This document shows, in pieces, positions 43,831 through 53,277 of a stretch of DNA of 64,000 nt. A model generated the notes under the pieces. That model saw only the letters and a program-made list of their open reading frames with translations. It had not been told where the DNA came from and did no database searches. Within the stretch, counting starts at the first letter, position 1, and every line of letters begins with the position of its first letter. The DNA is taken from assembly GCA_963708245.1 (NCBI GenBank), contig OY970201.1, forward strand, positions 7,378,001-7,442,000, in the 5' to 3' direction. The position numbers were made by a program, and so were the translations under genes. Origin of the DNA: CAVYXK01 sp963708245. Lineage in GTDB: Bacteria; Pseudomonadota; Alphaproteobacteria; Acetobacterales; Acetobacteraceae.

Positions 43831-44217
43831 ATGTCTCGCGCTTATTACGCCGTTCTTGCGGTACCGGCGTTGCTAGCGGTCGGCGGCTGCGTCAACACGG
43901 CGCCGCCGCCGCAAGCATCGACCGTGGTTGTCCAGCCGGCGCAACCGCAGGTCGCCACTGTGGTGCATGCGCCCATAGTGGCACCGATGCCTCCGCCACC
44001 GCGTGAATCCGAGTTGGTGCCTCCGCCGCCCCAGGGCAGCGGACCAGTGGTGTGGCAGCCCGGTCATTGGGCCTATACGGGCCTCCCCGGCAATCCCTGG
44101 AGCTGGGTGTCAGGCGAGTACGTCACGCCGCCGCCGGGGGGGACCACGTGGGTTCCTGGCCAGTGGGAGCAGACCGCAAGCGGCACCTGGATGTGGGTCG
44201 CCGGGCACTGGGCGTAG
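43831..44217 (+). CDS. YxWxPGHW-repeat lipoprotein
   Basis: 128 residues from the ATG at 43831. The signal peptide ends in the lipobox LLAVGGC. A Pro-rich linker precedes VVWQPGHWAYTG, TTWVPGQWEQ and MWVAGHWA. A tandem paralogue of the preceding gene with the same repeat order, but lipid-anchored. Confidence 0.78.
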   Translation: MSRAYYAVLAVPALLAVGGCVNTAPPPQASTVVVQPAQPQVATVVHAPIVAPMPPPPRESELVPPPPQGSGPVVWQPGHWAYTGLPGNPWSWVSGEYVTPPPGGTTWVPGQWEQTASGTWMWVAGHWA

Positions 44218-44284
44218 GTTAAGTCGGCGTCTTCGGATCAGCCCCAAGCCGGCATTGTGCTGGGTGATCGGCGTCGCGAGAACC

Positions 44285-45373
44285 TCAGAGTCGGGTTCCA
44301 CCGGCGGCATCGAACAGGCAAACCCGATGTCCGGGCAATCCAATGCCCAGGCGGTCCCCCGGCGCTAGCTTTGTCTCGGCCGGAAATCGGATTGAGAGCG
44401 ACCGGTCGCCGAGGCGCGTCCAGGCCAAGAGATCGCTGCCCATCGGCTCGGTCATTTCCACTGATACCTCATGGGCGTTGGCCGGGTCCGTCGCAAGGAC
44501 GACGTGTTCCGGTCGGATGCCCAGTTCGGCGAGCGTCGCATCGACCGGCTTACGGGTGAACGGGTAGTCCGCAAGGGAAAGCTCGAGCGCTGGTGAACGG
44601 AACACTGGGCCGTCGGGGTCGAGCACGATCCTGCCCGGTAGGAAATTCATTGCAGGGGATCCGACGAAGGCAGCGACGAAGCGATTGGCCGGACGCAAAT
44701 AGATGTCCTGCGGCGTGCCGACCTGTTGAAATTGGCGGTCCTTCATCACCGCGATGCGATCGGCCAGCGTCAGAGCCTCGATCTGATCGTGAGTGACGTA
44801 GATCATCGTCGCGCCGAGACTTTGATGCAGGCGCTTGATCTCGACCCGCAGCTCGGCACGAAGCTGCGCATCGAGATTGGAGAGTGGCTCGTCGAACAGG
44901 AACACCTCGGCGTCGCGCACCAGGGCACGGCCGATCGCCACGCGCTGGCGCTGGCCGCCGGAGAGTTCCGCAGGCCGCCGATCCAGCAGGTCGGCAATCT
45001 GTAGCATCCCGGCCGCTGTGTTCACGCGCCGGTCGATCTCCGCGCGTGCCAGACGGGCAACTTTGAGGCCGAAGGAGAGATTGCCGCGCACGCTCATGCG
45101 CGGATAGAGCGCATAGGACTGAAACACCATGGCGATGCCGCGGTCCTTCGGCTCCTCCCAGGTGACGTTGCGCTCACCGATCCAGATTTCGCCGTCGTCA
45201 ATCTCGGCAAGACCGGCGACGACGTTGAGCAGGGTGGATTTACCGCAACCGGAGGGTCCGAGCAGGACAAGGAATTCCGATCGCGCGACGTCGAGGTTCA
45301 GCCGATCGAGCACGCGGATCGCGCCGTAGGCCACGCTGACGCCGCGCAGAGAGACATGGCCACGCTCGTTCAT
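44285..45373 (-). CDS. Sugar ABC transporter ATP-binding protein (MalK/UgpC type)
   Basis: 362 residues from the ATG at 45373. Walker A GPSGCGKST, Q-loop FQSYALYPRMSV, signature AELSGGQRQRVAIGRAL, Walker B FLFDEPLSNLDAQLR, H-loop YVTHDQIEAL, and a C-terminal TOBE/OB domain (ELGIRPEHVVLA). It energises uptake by the two permeases encoded just upstream. Last gene of the operon. Confidence 0.93.
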   Translation of the reverse strand: MNERGHVSLRGVSVAYGAIRVLDRLNLDVARSEFLVLLGPSGCGKSTLLNVVAGLAEIDDGEIWIGERNVTWEEPKDRGIAMVFQSYALYPRMSVRGNLSFGLKVARLARAEIDRRVNTAAGMLQIADLLDRRPAELSGGQRQRVAIGRALVRDAEVFLFDEPLSNLDAQLRAELRVEIKRLHQSLGATMIYVTHDQIEALTLADRIAVMKDRQFQQVGTPQDIYLRPANRFVAAFVGSPAMNFLPGRIVLDPDGPVFRSPALELSLADYPFTRKPVDATLAELGIRPEHVVLATDPANAHEVSVEMTEPMGSDLLAWTRLGDRSLSIRFPAETKLAPGDRLGIGLPGHRVCLFDAAGGTRL

Positions 45374-45377
45374 CCGT

Positions 45378-46270
45378 CTAGCCTTTGATCGCGCCGGCGG
45401 CGATGCCGCGTACGAACCATCGGCCGGAGACGGCATACACAAGCAGCGGCACGATCGCGGTGAGCAGGGTCGCCGCCATATCGACGTTGTATTCGCGCAC
45501 CCCCTCGGTGGTGTTGACGATGTTGTTGAGCTGCACGGTCATCGGCAGGTTGACGCGGCCGGCGAATACCAGGCCGAAGATGAAGTCGTTCCAGATGCCG
45601 GTGACCTGCAGGATCACGGCCACCACCAAGATCGGCAGCGCCATCGGCAGCATGATCACGCCGAAGATGCGCCAGAAACCGGCGCCATCGACCCGTGCGG
45701 CCTTGAACAGCTCCTCCGGCAGGGCAGCGAAATGGTTGCGGAAGATCAGGGTCATGGTCGGCAGGCCGAAGATCGTGTGCACCACCACGATGCCGGGGAT
45801 CGAGTTGTTGAGCCCGAGATGGAAGAAGATCCGCACCAGCGGATAGATGAACACCTGATAGGGGATGAAAGCGACGGCGATCAGCAAGCCGAACAGGAGA
45901 AACGCCCCGCGCGGGCGCCAGAACGACAGCGCGTAGCCGGTGACGGCGCCCACGCTGATCGACACGATCACGCTCGGGATCATGATGCGCAGCGAGTTGA
46001 CGAAGCCGACACGGATGCCCCGGCAGGTGAGGCCGGTGCAGGCGGAGAACCAGGCTTTGCCCCAGGCCGCGAGGGTCGGTGCTGCCGGCAGGGCCAGGAT
46101 ATTGCCCTTCGGATCTCCGGCATGCTCTTGAGCGACGTGATTACCATCACATAAAGCGGCGCGAGAACAAACAACGCGCATATGATAAGAAAGGCGTAGA
46201 GCCCGATGCGCCCTGGTGTCAGGTGCCGAGGACGACGGCCCCGTGGAACCGCCCTACGGCGCCCAATCAT
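45378..46270 (-). CDS. Sugar ABC transporter permease (MalG type), frameshifted
   Basis: The N-terminus (RIGLYAFLIICALFVLAPLY, VMVITSLKSMPEIR) is in one frame from 46270; the rest (GNILALP, GFVNSLRIMIPSVIVSISVG, the EAA loop ELFKAARVDGAGFWRIFGVI) in another, to 45378. One base is missing near 46107-46112. Repaired, it is a normal permease of about 297 residues with six membrane segments. It overlaps the other permease by ATGA. Confidence 0.85.
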
Positions 46271-47148
46271 GCGGCGCGTGCCGTGCCGGATCGGCTGCGC
46301 TGCCAGTATAGCAGCGGCGCGATAATCGCGGCGACTGTGATCAGCATCGTGGTGGCGGCGGCCGTTGCCAAGCCAACATCGGCGCGGTCGAACAGGTAAT
46401 CCATGACGAACTTCGCCGGTACCTCGGAGGCAATGCCGGGACCGCCGCTGGTCATCGCTACCACCAGATCGTAAAGCCGCGCCACACTGGTTGCGAGCAG
46501 TATGGTCGCGGTCGCGAAGCTGCCGCGCAGCAACGGCGCGACGACGAAGATATAGACGCGCCAGGGCGGAATCCCATCAACGCGCGTGGCCTTCCAGATA
46601 TCCGGATCGACGCCGCGCAGTCCTGCCAGCATAATGGCCATGACCAGGCCCGAGGCGTGCCAGACAGCAGCCAGCACCAGCGTGTAGATTACCCGCTCGG
46701 GCCGCATCAGCCAATCGAAGCGGAACCCGGCGAAGCCGAGATGATGCGCGACCTGCTCGATCCCCAATGTCGGATCGAGCAGCCAGCGCCAAGCCAGTCC
46801 GGTAACGATGAATGACATCGAGAACGGATAGAGGAAGATTGAGCGCAGCAGGGTCTCGGCCCGCACGCGTTGGTCAATCAGGACGGCCAGCAGGAATCCC
46901 AGCGCCAGCGTCGCGACGATGAACAGGCTGCCGAAGACGACGATGTTGCCGACGGAGACCTGCCAGCGGACGTTGGTAAACAGGCTCTGATACTGCCTGA
47001 ACCCGACGAAGACGGAACTCGGCAGCATGCGCGAGTTGGTGAACGAGATCCAGATCGTCCATCCCATGCCGCCGCAATAGGCGACCAGCGCGATCACGAA
47101 GGCCGGTGCCAGCGCCAGATGCGGAGCGAGACGCGTGCGGCGGCACAT
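46267..47148 (-). CDS. Sugar ABC transporter permease (MalF type)
   Basis: 293 residues, six membrane segments, with the EAA motif DIWKATRVDGIPPWRVYIFV. Partner of the MalG-type permease. Fourteen bases separate it from the binding-protein gene. Confidence 0.92.
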   Translation of the reverse strand: MCRRTRLAPHLALAPAFVIALVAYCGGMGWTIWISFTNSRMLPSSVFVGFRQYQSLFTNVRWQVSVGNIVVFGSLFIVATLALGFLLAVLIDQRVRAETLLRSIFLYPFSMSFIVTGLAWRWLLDPTLGIEQVAHHLGFAGFRFDWLMRPERVIYTLVLAAVWHASGLVMAIMLAGLRGVDPDIWKATRVDGIPPWRVYIFVVAPLLRGSFATATILLATSVARLYDLVVAMTSGGPGIASEVPAKFVMDYLFDRADVGLATAAATTMLITVAAIIAPLLYWQRSRSGTARAA

Positions 47149-47161
47149 GCAGGCGTGGACG

Positions 47162-48403
47162 TCAGAACTGCTGGTTGAGTGTGTCCGCTACCCTGGCGAT
47201 GAACGTGTCCGGCGTCATCGCCGGATTGTTCCAATATTCGGAGATGATGTCCTCGATGGCGCCGGTGAGTGAGGGTGGGGACAGCATCTCGTTTGCCGGT
47301 ACCTGCGCCTTTGGGTCGGCAATCCAGTGCGCGGCTTTCTGTGCGCAGGCGTCGAGCGAGCTGGTGTCCACATCGCGGCGGACGGGGATCGAGCCCTTTT
47401 TCTGGGCGAACGCGACCTGGGTCGCCGGATCCAGCATGACGCGAGCGAGCAGTTGCTGCGCCTTGGTCAGGCCGTCGTTACCAATGCGCGGAAAGGCGAA
47501 CACATCGCCGCCCATGACGTAAGCGATCCCGTTGTCGCTCAGCACAGTGCAGCCATACTCTTTGCCGGGCGTCAGGCCGGCGGCGGTGAACTCGCCTTTG
47601 GCCCAGTCGCCCATGAACTGCATGCCGGCCTTCGCCTGGATCACCAGTTCGGTGGCGTCGTTCCAGTTGCGGCCTGGGCTGCCGGGATCGACGTAGTCGC
47701 GCAAATGCTTGAAGGTCACGGCCACCGTGCGGAATTCCGGGCTTTTCACCGCGGCGGCGTCGCGCTTGCCCCAGAAGTCGACGAACAGCGCGGGGCCGCC
47801 GTCTCCTACCAGCACGTTGTTGAAGAGGTTCCTCTCCCAGTTCTTCTGGCCGCTGAAGGCCAGTGGGATCAGGCCGGCGGCCTTGAGCTTGTCGAGGGCC
47901 GGGAACAGGTCCTGCCAGTTGGTGGGCGGCTGGGCGCCGGCTTTGGCGAGCGCGGCAGCGGAATAAAAGAGCCAGTTCTGGCCGTGGATGTTCACCGGTA
48001 CCGCATAAACGTGTCCCTGACGGGTGACGGCCTGCAGGAACGACGGTGGGAGGATGGCTTGCCAATCCTCGGCTTTTGCCTGGGCGTCCATGTTGGACAA
48101 CAGGCCGTTGGCAACGAGATCATCGAATTGCTTGCCTGTGTTGAACTGCGTAGCGGTGGGCGGGTCGCCGCCGACGATGCGATTGATGGCGGCGGCGCGG
48201 GCATTCGGGCCGCCGGCAATAGCGGAATCGACCCAGGTGCCGCCGGCGGCGTCGTACGCGTCGGCGAACACCTTCACCGCCTTCGACTCGCCTGTGGATG
48301 TCCACCAATGGATGACCTCGGCGCGAAGTTCCTGCGCGCTGGCGGAGGTGGAAAGGAAACCGAGGGTGGCTAGGGCAAGACCGAGCGCATGGCGGCGACG
48401 CAT
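47162..48403 (-). CDS. Sugar-binding periplasmic protein
   Basis: 413 residues with signal peptide (ALGLALATLGFLSTSASA). The mature start EVIHWWTSTGESKAVKVFAD, then NRIVGGDPPTATQFNTGKQF and DWAKGEF, resemble glucose/mannose-binding proteins of GtsA type. First gene of the operon, so the transporter is probably for a monosaccharide; the sugar is inferred. Confidence 0.88.
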   Translation of the reverse strand: MRRRHALGLALATLGFLSTSASAQELRAEVIHWWTSTGESKAVKVFADAYDAAGGTWVDSAIAGGPNARAAAINRIVGGDPPTATQFNTGKQFDDLVANGLLSNMDAQAKAEDWQAILPPSFLQAVTRQGHVYAVPVNIHGQNWLFYSAAALAKAGAQPPTNWQDLFPALDKLKAAGLIPLAFSGQKNWERNLFNNVLVGDGGPALFVDFWGKRDAAAVKSPEFRTVAVTFKHLRDYVDPGSPGRNWNDATELVIQAKAGMQFMGDWAKGEFTAAGLTPGKEYGCTVLSDNGIAYVMGGDVFAFPRIGNDGLTKAQQLLARVMLDPATQVAFAQKKGSIPVRRDVDTSSLDACAQKAAHWIADPKAQVPANEMLSPPSLTGAIEDIISEYWNNPAMTPDTFIARVADTLNQQF

Positions 48404-48520
48404 GATAATCCTCCCGTTCGTTATTGTTGTGTTTCGCTGACATTGGCTAGAGTGTCAAGGGAATTCCCTCTGCGGCCCCTCTCACCGCAGAGACGCAGAG
48501 GGGGGCTTAGTAAGACCATT

Positions 48521-49728
48521 CTAAATGATACCGGCTTGCTCCAGCGCATCCAGATCGGTGGCCGAGAGGCCCAGCCACTCGCCGAAGATCTGCGTGTTGT
48601 GCTGGCCGAGTGCCGCGCTGGGGACGGCCGCGACCCGCTCCACGCCGTGCAGGCGCAGCGGCGAGTTCGGCAGGGTGATCTCGCCGAAATCGGGGTGGTG
48701 CACGTGTTCAAGATAGCCGCGTTCGTGCATATGCGGATCGCGCATCACTTCATCGACGCTGCGCACCGGGGCACAGGGGATGCGATAGCGACTGGCGATC
48801 GCGAACACCTCGGCCTTGCTAAGCCCGCGCGTCCAGTCGGTCACCAGGGCTTCTACTTCCTCCATGTGCTCGGCGCGGGCGGCATGGGTGGCGAAGCGAG
48901 GATCGTCCGCAAGTTCCTCGCGTCCCATGGCGCGCAGCAAGTTCTGCCAGTGCCCGTCGGTCACGACATGCACTGCGACCCACCCGTCCCTTGTGGGAAA
49001 TGCGTTGTACGGCGCGCTGGAGAGAGAAGCCTGGCGGTTGCCGGCGCGCGGCGGCACTTTTCCGGTGCGGACATGGTATTCCATGCTGGTCGCCATGGTG
49101 GGATACACCGCTTCCTGCATCGCCACTTCAACGAGCTGGCCGGTGCCGGTGATGGTGCGCTGATAGAGCGCCGTCATCACCGCGCCATAGAGGTTGATGC
49201 CGCCCATGAAATCCACCAGCGTGGGACCTGCTTTCATCGGTGGTCCGTCCGGCGCGCCGGTGATGCTCATCATCCCGCTGGCTGCCTGGATGGTGAAATC
49301 CATCGCCAGGTTGTCGCGATCCGGGCCACTGATGCCGAAGCCGGTGCCGGTCGCGTAGATCAGCCGCGGATTGATTGCCGATAGCACGGCATAGCCGACG
49401 CCGAGCTCGTCCATCGTGCCGGGCGAGAAATTCTCGAGCAGGATGTCGGCGCGCTTCGCCAGCTCGCACAACAGCGGACGGCCACGCTCGGATTTCAGAT
49501 TCAGCGTGATCGCCTTCTTGTTGGCGTTCAGCAGCGCCATGGCGAAAGTGCCGGTCTTGCCGGGTGGCGCTCGGCGGCGCAGCGGCTCGCCCCGGGGGGC
49601 TCGATCTTGATCACGTCTGCGCCGGCCTTGGCCAGCAGCAGCGTGCAATACGGGCCTTGATAGATCTGGCCGAGATCGAGCACGACGATCCCGGCGAGCG
49701 GCGGTGGGGCCACCGACGCGTCTGTCAT
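48521..49728 (-). CDS. CaiB/BaiF family (type III) CoA-transferase, frameshifted
   Basis: The N-terminus from ATG 49728 (GIVVLDLGQIYQGPYCTLLL, AKAGADVIKIEPPG) and the remainder (GEPLRRRAPPGKTGTFAMAL, LLNANKKAITLNLKSERGR, the catalytic Asp region MDFTIQAASGMMSITGAPDG) are in different frames. Adding one base to the C run complementary to 49594-49599 joins them into about 402 residues. The substrate cannot be inferred. Confidence 0.85.
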
Positions 49729-50663
49729 GACGCGACAGGGGCCGGGCGAGGCGTGCGCATGAACCGGCGGGCGAAACGGACCAGGCGGGGCACCGTTGTC
49801 GGGCGCAGCAGTCGCGGATCGTAGCCGGCGAGCCGCCGATCATTCTCGGCGAGACAAATGTCCATCAGCTCGGCGGTCTTGATGTCCACTCCGGATACCG
49901 CGCTGGCTCCCTGCACAGTGAAATTGGCGTCCTCCTTTTCGCCGGAGCTGACGTCTTTGGCGATGCCGATGCGTTCGCGGATCAGGAAGGTCCAGACCGC
50001 CAGCGTTTTCAGGAAGAACCATGGGCGGCGCCAGAGCGGCATGGTGCGTTTGTACCAGGCGACCCAGTTGACGAAGAACAGGATGTGGCGGCCTTCCTCC
50101 TGGATCACCGGCTCGAAGGTCTCCACCAGTGCCTCGGGGAAGAAGCCGGAGCGGCGCGCCAACTCGAACAGGCCGAAGGCGAAAAAGCTGTCGACGCATT
50201 CGGAATAGCCGGTGACCATGAAGCCCCATTCGGGGTCTTTCGGTTCGATGTATTCCGGCTCGGCGTCTAGTTCGATCCCGTAGGCGCGGACAAGGTGGGA
50301 GAGCACTTCCTTGTGGCGGCCCTCCTCGAAGCCCATCAGCTCGAACGCCTCGCGCAGCAGCTTGTCTTCAATCGTGCGCGCGTAGCTGAGGATACGGAGC
50401 CGGGCGCGGCCCTCGGTCTGCACTGCGATGTCCCAGATCGGCAGGCTAATGAGACGCTGGTGGGCTTCGGGATCGAGCTTCGGCCAATCAATTACGGCTG
50501 GTTTATATGGGTTGAACGTGTCGAGCAGCATGCGGGCGAACATGCTGCGATGCTCGTCGTCGCCACTGCGGATCGGTCGCGACGAGGCGTAGCGCCAATT
50601 GCGCGCCGCGCGGTCGGCGGCCGCGATGATGGAACTGGTGGTCATGCCCGCGTTGTTCTCCAT
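49725..50663 (-). CDS. Ferritin-like di-iron protein
   Basis: 312 residues with two helical metal motifs, FEEGRHKEVLSHLVRAYG and VIQEEGRHILFFVNWVAWYK (ExxRH pairs), and further Glu in AFELMG and SECVDSFFAFGLFEL. Reads as a ferritin-like di-iron oxidase or hydroxylase. It overlaps the CoA-transferase by ATGA, suggesting a shared catabolic route. A second ATG at 50645 is possible. Confidence 0.72.
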   Translation of the reverse strand: MENNAGMTTSSIIAAADRAARNWRYASSRPIRSGDDEHRSMFARMLLDTFNPYKPAVIDWPKLDPEAHQRLISLPIWDIAVQTEGRARLRILSYARTIEDKLLREAFELMGFEEGRHKEVLSHLVRAYGIELDAEPEYIEPKDPEWGFMVTGYSECVDSFFAFGLFELARRSGFFPEALVETFEPVIQEEGRHILFFVNWVAWYKRTMPLWRRPWFFLKTLAVWTFLIRERIGIAKDVSSGEKEDANFTVQGASAVSGVDIKTAELMDICLAENDRRLAGYDPRLLRPTTVPRLVRFARRFMRTPRPAPVAS

Positions 50664-51034
50664 CTGCTGGTGGTGGGGGTACCATGTGGCGGCGGGGTGG
50701 TGCGACGCAAGACGGGCGGGCGCCGGTGGGAAGCGGTGTCTCCGCTGGCGGTGAGTGGGCGCAGTCGGCGGATGGCGAATGCCACAGCCAGGGGCCAGAT
50801 TGCGCCCATGACATACGAACGCCCCACCGACCTGCCGCCGCCCATCCTCGCCTGCCGTGCTGACGCGCGGCGCCCCTCGGGTCGAAGCACGAGAGAGGTG
50901 ACTTTCGTCACACGTTTCAGGTGGCGAAAATCATAGTTCCTGTGTGACGCAGTTCGCTGAAATCGCCTGCTTTTTTTCGCATGATCGTCGCGTCGGGAAG
51001 AAAACGGCCCGAACATCGGTCTGTGGAGGCGATT
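50664..51034. other. Intergenic region with repeats and a promoter region duplicated at 57.75 kb
   Basis: 50852-50888 matches 57251-57289 (GCCGTGCTGA ... CCCCTCGGGTCGAAGC). From about 50918 to 51034 the sequence is nearly the same as 57763-57878, including TGAAATCGCCTG, a poly-T tract, ATGATCGTCGCGTCGGGAAG and the ribosome site TGGAGGCG. The second block is the leader of the tiny-gene cassette. Confidence 0.7.
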
Positions 51035-51223
51035 ATGGCGAAGATCCTGTTGGCAATGATCGGGGCGCTGGGAATGGGGTTCGCGGTCATGACGCTTCCG
51101 GCGTCGACACGTGCTGTCGGAAAGGCTCCGAGCGCGGGTGCGGCCGGGATCGATGCGGCCGCGGCGTATAGCCATGCGGATGTTCTTGAACCCGGATCGC
51201 GCGGCAGCGTGGTCGAAATCTAA
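51035..51223 (+). CDS. Tiny exported protein, GSRGSVVE family (copy 1)
   Basis: 62 residues from the ATG at 51035 after GGAGG. N-terminal hydrophobic helix with an Ala-x-Ala-free end (KILLAMIGALGMGFAVMTLP), a variable middle, and the conserved C-terminus ADVLEPGSRGSVVEI. Two paralogues lie at 57429 and 57879. The strict conservation of the last dozen residues against a variable middle suggests that the C-terminus is the functional part. Family not recognised. Confidence 0.7.
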   Translation: MAKILLAMIGALGMGFAVMTLPASTRAVGKAPSAGAAGIDAAAAYSHADVLEPGSRGSVVEI

Positions 51224-51251
51224 CAACCACACAGCAGAGGGAGATGTTCCC

Positions 51252-51383
51252 ATGATCGCAGTCTTGCTGATCGGCGGGTTGGCACTGTTCGTCGCGGTCG
51301 GCTTCGGGGCCTTGCTGGCGCCCTCTGCCGACGCGTTCACAGCAAATCCGCATGACGGTGAGTGGCCCTGCCTGGCCGACTGA
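51252..51383 (+). CDS. Tiny membrane/exported companion protein (copy 1)
   Basis: 43 residues from the ATG at 51252 after GAGGGAGATG. Hydrophobic helix VLLIGGLALFVAVGFGALLA then PSADAFTANPHDGEW. A paralogue follows the copy at 57879. Encoded 28 bases after the GSRGSVVE gene, so co-transcribed. Confidence 0.6.
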   Translation: MIAVLLIGGLALFVAVGFGALLAPSADAFTANPHDGEWPCLAD

Positions 51384-51565
51384 TCCACGACCAGATTCCG
51401 GGAGGCGGTTCATCCAGCCGGGCCGAGGCGAATGAGCTTCAGCATGGCCTAGAGCAGGGGGGTGACCCGCCAGAGCAACCATGGCGCCGCGGTGGTGCCC
51501 CTGGCGGGGGCGATATTGGAGAAGGGGGGCTCGCCGATAAGCGCGACCGCTGTCCCACGCATCTC

Positions 51566-51571
51566 TCGGGC
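51566..51571. repeat. Left target duplication of the 5.35-kb unit
   Basis: TCGGGC, repeated at 56924-56929 directly outside the right inverted end. Confidence 0.75.
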
Positions 51572-51615
51572 GGGTAGTGCCTCAGTTTGAATGTCGAGTT
51601 GGGGTGGAAAGCAGA

Positions 51616-52273
51616 GTGCGCCAGGAGACCGGCGAGGAGTAGGAGGTGAAAGTCCACTGCGACGAAGGTGTAGCGAACCACATCGGCCCCAAGCCGTGCG
51701 GCGATGCTCGTGAGGGCATCGGCGAAGCGTCGGTAGGGGATCGCATAGGCCAGCCATTGAGCCGCGAAATCCACGCCAACTCGGGTGCTGACACCGTTCT
51801 GCTGGTGGAAGGCAACACGGACAGACGCGCTATCGCAAGCGTCTGGACGGCCCGGCGCGGTCGGAGACCCTGGCATGTGCAGACGCTCCTCGCCCGGGAA
51901 CTCGGAGATCTCGGGTTTGGCCAGCGAAGCAATATCGTTGGTCCGCATCGGGAAGACGAGGAGTCGAAGCCGATGATGCACGAACCCGAGAAGTCTGACT
52001 CTGCCATAGTAGCAACGAAGCCAGCGAACAAAGCCGGGCGACTGGCAGCGGAGCCGGTGGAGCGAAGGGCGGGGACCGGGATAAACGCGAACCAGCAAAG
52101 CACGTGCCGGGCACAGAACCGGGGAAGCGTGTCACAGGCGCTGGGCCGCGAGCGATGGGCCGCAACGTTGTGCTGCTTGTCGCCACATAGTCCCGGTAGG
52201 AGCCGGATGCCTTAATTGGGCTCGTCCGGATCTGTGCGGGGGGCGGTCAGTAATGAACGTCCCTACCGCGAAC
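51616..52273 (+). ncRNA. Group II intron without an ORF (internally deleted)
   Basis: The 5' end GTGCGCC and the following GGTGAAAGTCC are group II landmarks. Domain V is at 52200-52233 (GAGCCGGATGCC ... CGTCCGGATCT) and a domain VI-like hairpin GCGGGGGGCGG/CCCTACCGCGA ends near 52273. Between them only a relic of an intron protein start (MMHEPEKSDSAIV, KPANKAG) survives at 51973-52140. At about 0.66 kb it could still splice if a maturase is supplied. Confidence 0.65.
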
Positions 52274-52317
52274 ATCTGCGCCTGTGCGAAATTCGAAGAG
52301 TTTCGCAGCACCGCCCG

Positions 52318-53277
52318 CTATTCGGTCAGATGTTCGACTTCGACTGTGACATGAGAAAGCTCGTGGAATTTTTCCAACCGCTGCCGGTAAAAATCGGGTC
52401 CGCGCTCTTTCGCGGTGACCACTGAGATGATGGTTCCGAGATGCCCCGGCCCCAAGCGCCATAGGTGCAGATCGGCCAGCGTATCGCCGTCGGTTTCAAT
52501 GGCCTCGCGAAGATGTTCAGCCATCTGCCGGTCAGGGTTCATGTCGAGCAGGATTGCACCCGTGTCCCGAATTAGCCCGTAGGACCAGCTTGCGATCACA
52601 CAAGCACCAACAAGGCCCGCAAGTGGGTCCATCCATAGCCAGCTAAATGCGCGGGCGAGCAGCAGCCCGACAATGACCAACATCGAAACGGCCGCGTCGG
52701 CAAGGACGTGAATTACAGCGGCACGCATGTTGTTGTCGCGGTCTGTCGCGCCGTGGTCATGATCGCCGTGGGAGTGACCATGCTCACGATGGTGGTGGTG
52801 CTCACCTGCACCTAGCAACCAAGCCGAAGCGACGTTGACGGCAAGTCCGAGAACGGCAATCGGGATGGCTTCGGCGAAATGAATGGACACCGGCTCGATG
52901 AAGCGGCTGATGGCCTCGTAGCCAATCAGGAGAGCGATCATCGCCAAGATCACCGCCGACGTGAAACCCGCAAGATCACCAAGCTTGCCGGTGCCAAAAG
53001 TGAATCGCGGGTCCTCGACATGGCGCCGCGCGTACCTGTAGGCGAGTGCCGCCAGCAGGAGAGCGCCCGCATGCGTGGACATGTGCAGCCCATCGGCGAC
53101 GAGCGCAATGGACCCAAACAAGGCACCACCGACAATCTCCAGCAGCATCATCACGCCGCAGAGGGCGATGACCACCCACGTCCGCCGTTCGGCGTGCTGG
53201 TGACCTTCCCCGAGAAAGACGTGGCTATGTTTGGCGCGAAAGGTCGGAAGCGTCATCTCCAGCATAGCCGATCTCAT
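52318..53277 (-). CDS. dmeF: Co/Ni cation diffusion facilitator DmeF
   Basis: 319 residues. The CDF landmarks are the first helix pair (GSIALVADGLHMSTHAGALL, with the HxxxD zinc-site pattern), the His-rich loop GEHHHHREHGHSHGDHDHG between helices 4 and 5, and the second metal site AAVIHVLADAAVSM. A cytoplasmic domain ends LSHVTVEVEHLTE. Known DmeF proteins export Co2+ and Ni2+. The ATG overlaps the dmeR stop. The hairpin GCGAAA/TTTCGC at 52286-52306 may act as its terminator. Confidence 0.9.
   Translation of the reverse strand: MRSAMLEMTLPTFRAKHSHVFLGEGHQHAERRTWVVIALCGVMMLLEIVGGALFGSIALVADGLHMSTHAGALLLAALAYRYARRHVEDPRFTFGTGKLGDLAGFTSAVILAMIALLIGYEAISRFIEPVSIHFAEAIPIAVLGLAVNVASAWLLGAGEHHHHREHGHSHGDHDHGATDRDNNMRAAVIHVLADAAVSMLVIVGLLLARAFSWLWMDPLAGLVGACVIASWSYGLIRDTGAILLDMNPDRQMAEHLREAIETDGDTLADLHLWRLGPGHLGTIISVVTAKERGPDFYRQRLEKFHELSHVTVEVEHLTE

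Noticed and set aside
51439..52098. 219-codon minus-strand frame over the ORF-less intron
   Set aside because: It is antisense to the group II intron RNA; the apparent conservation of such frames comes from the intron.
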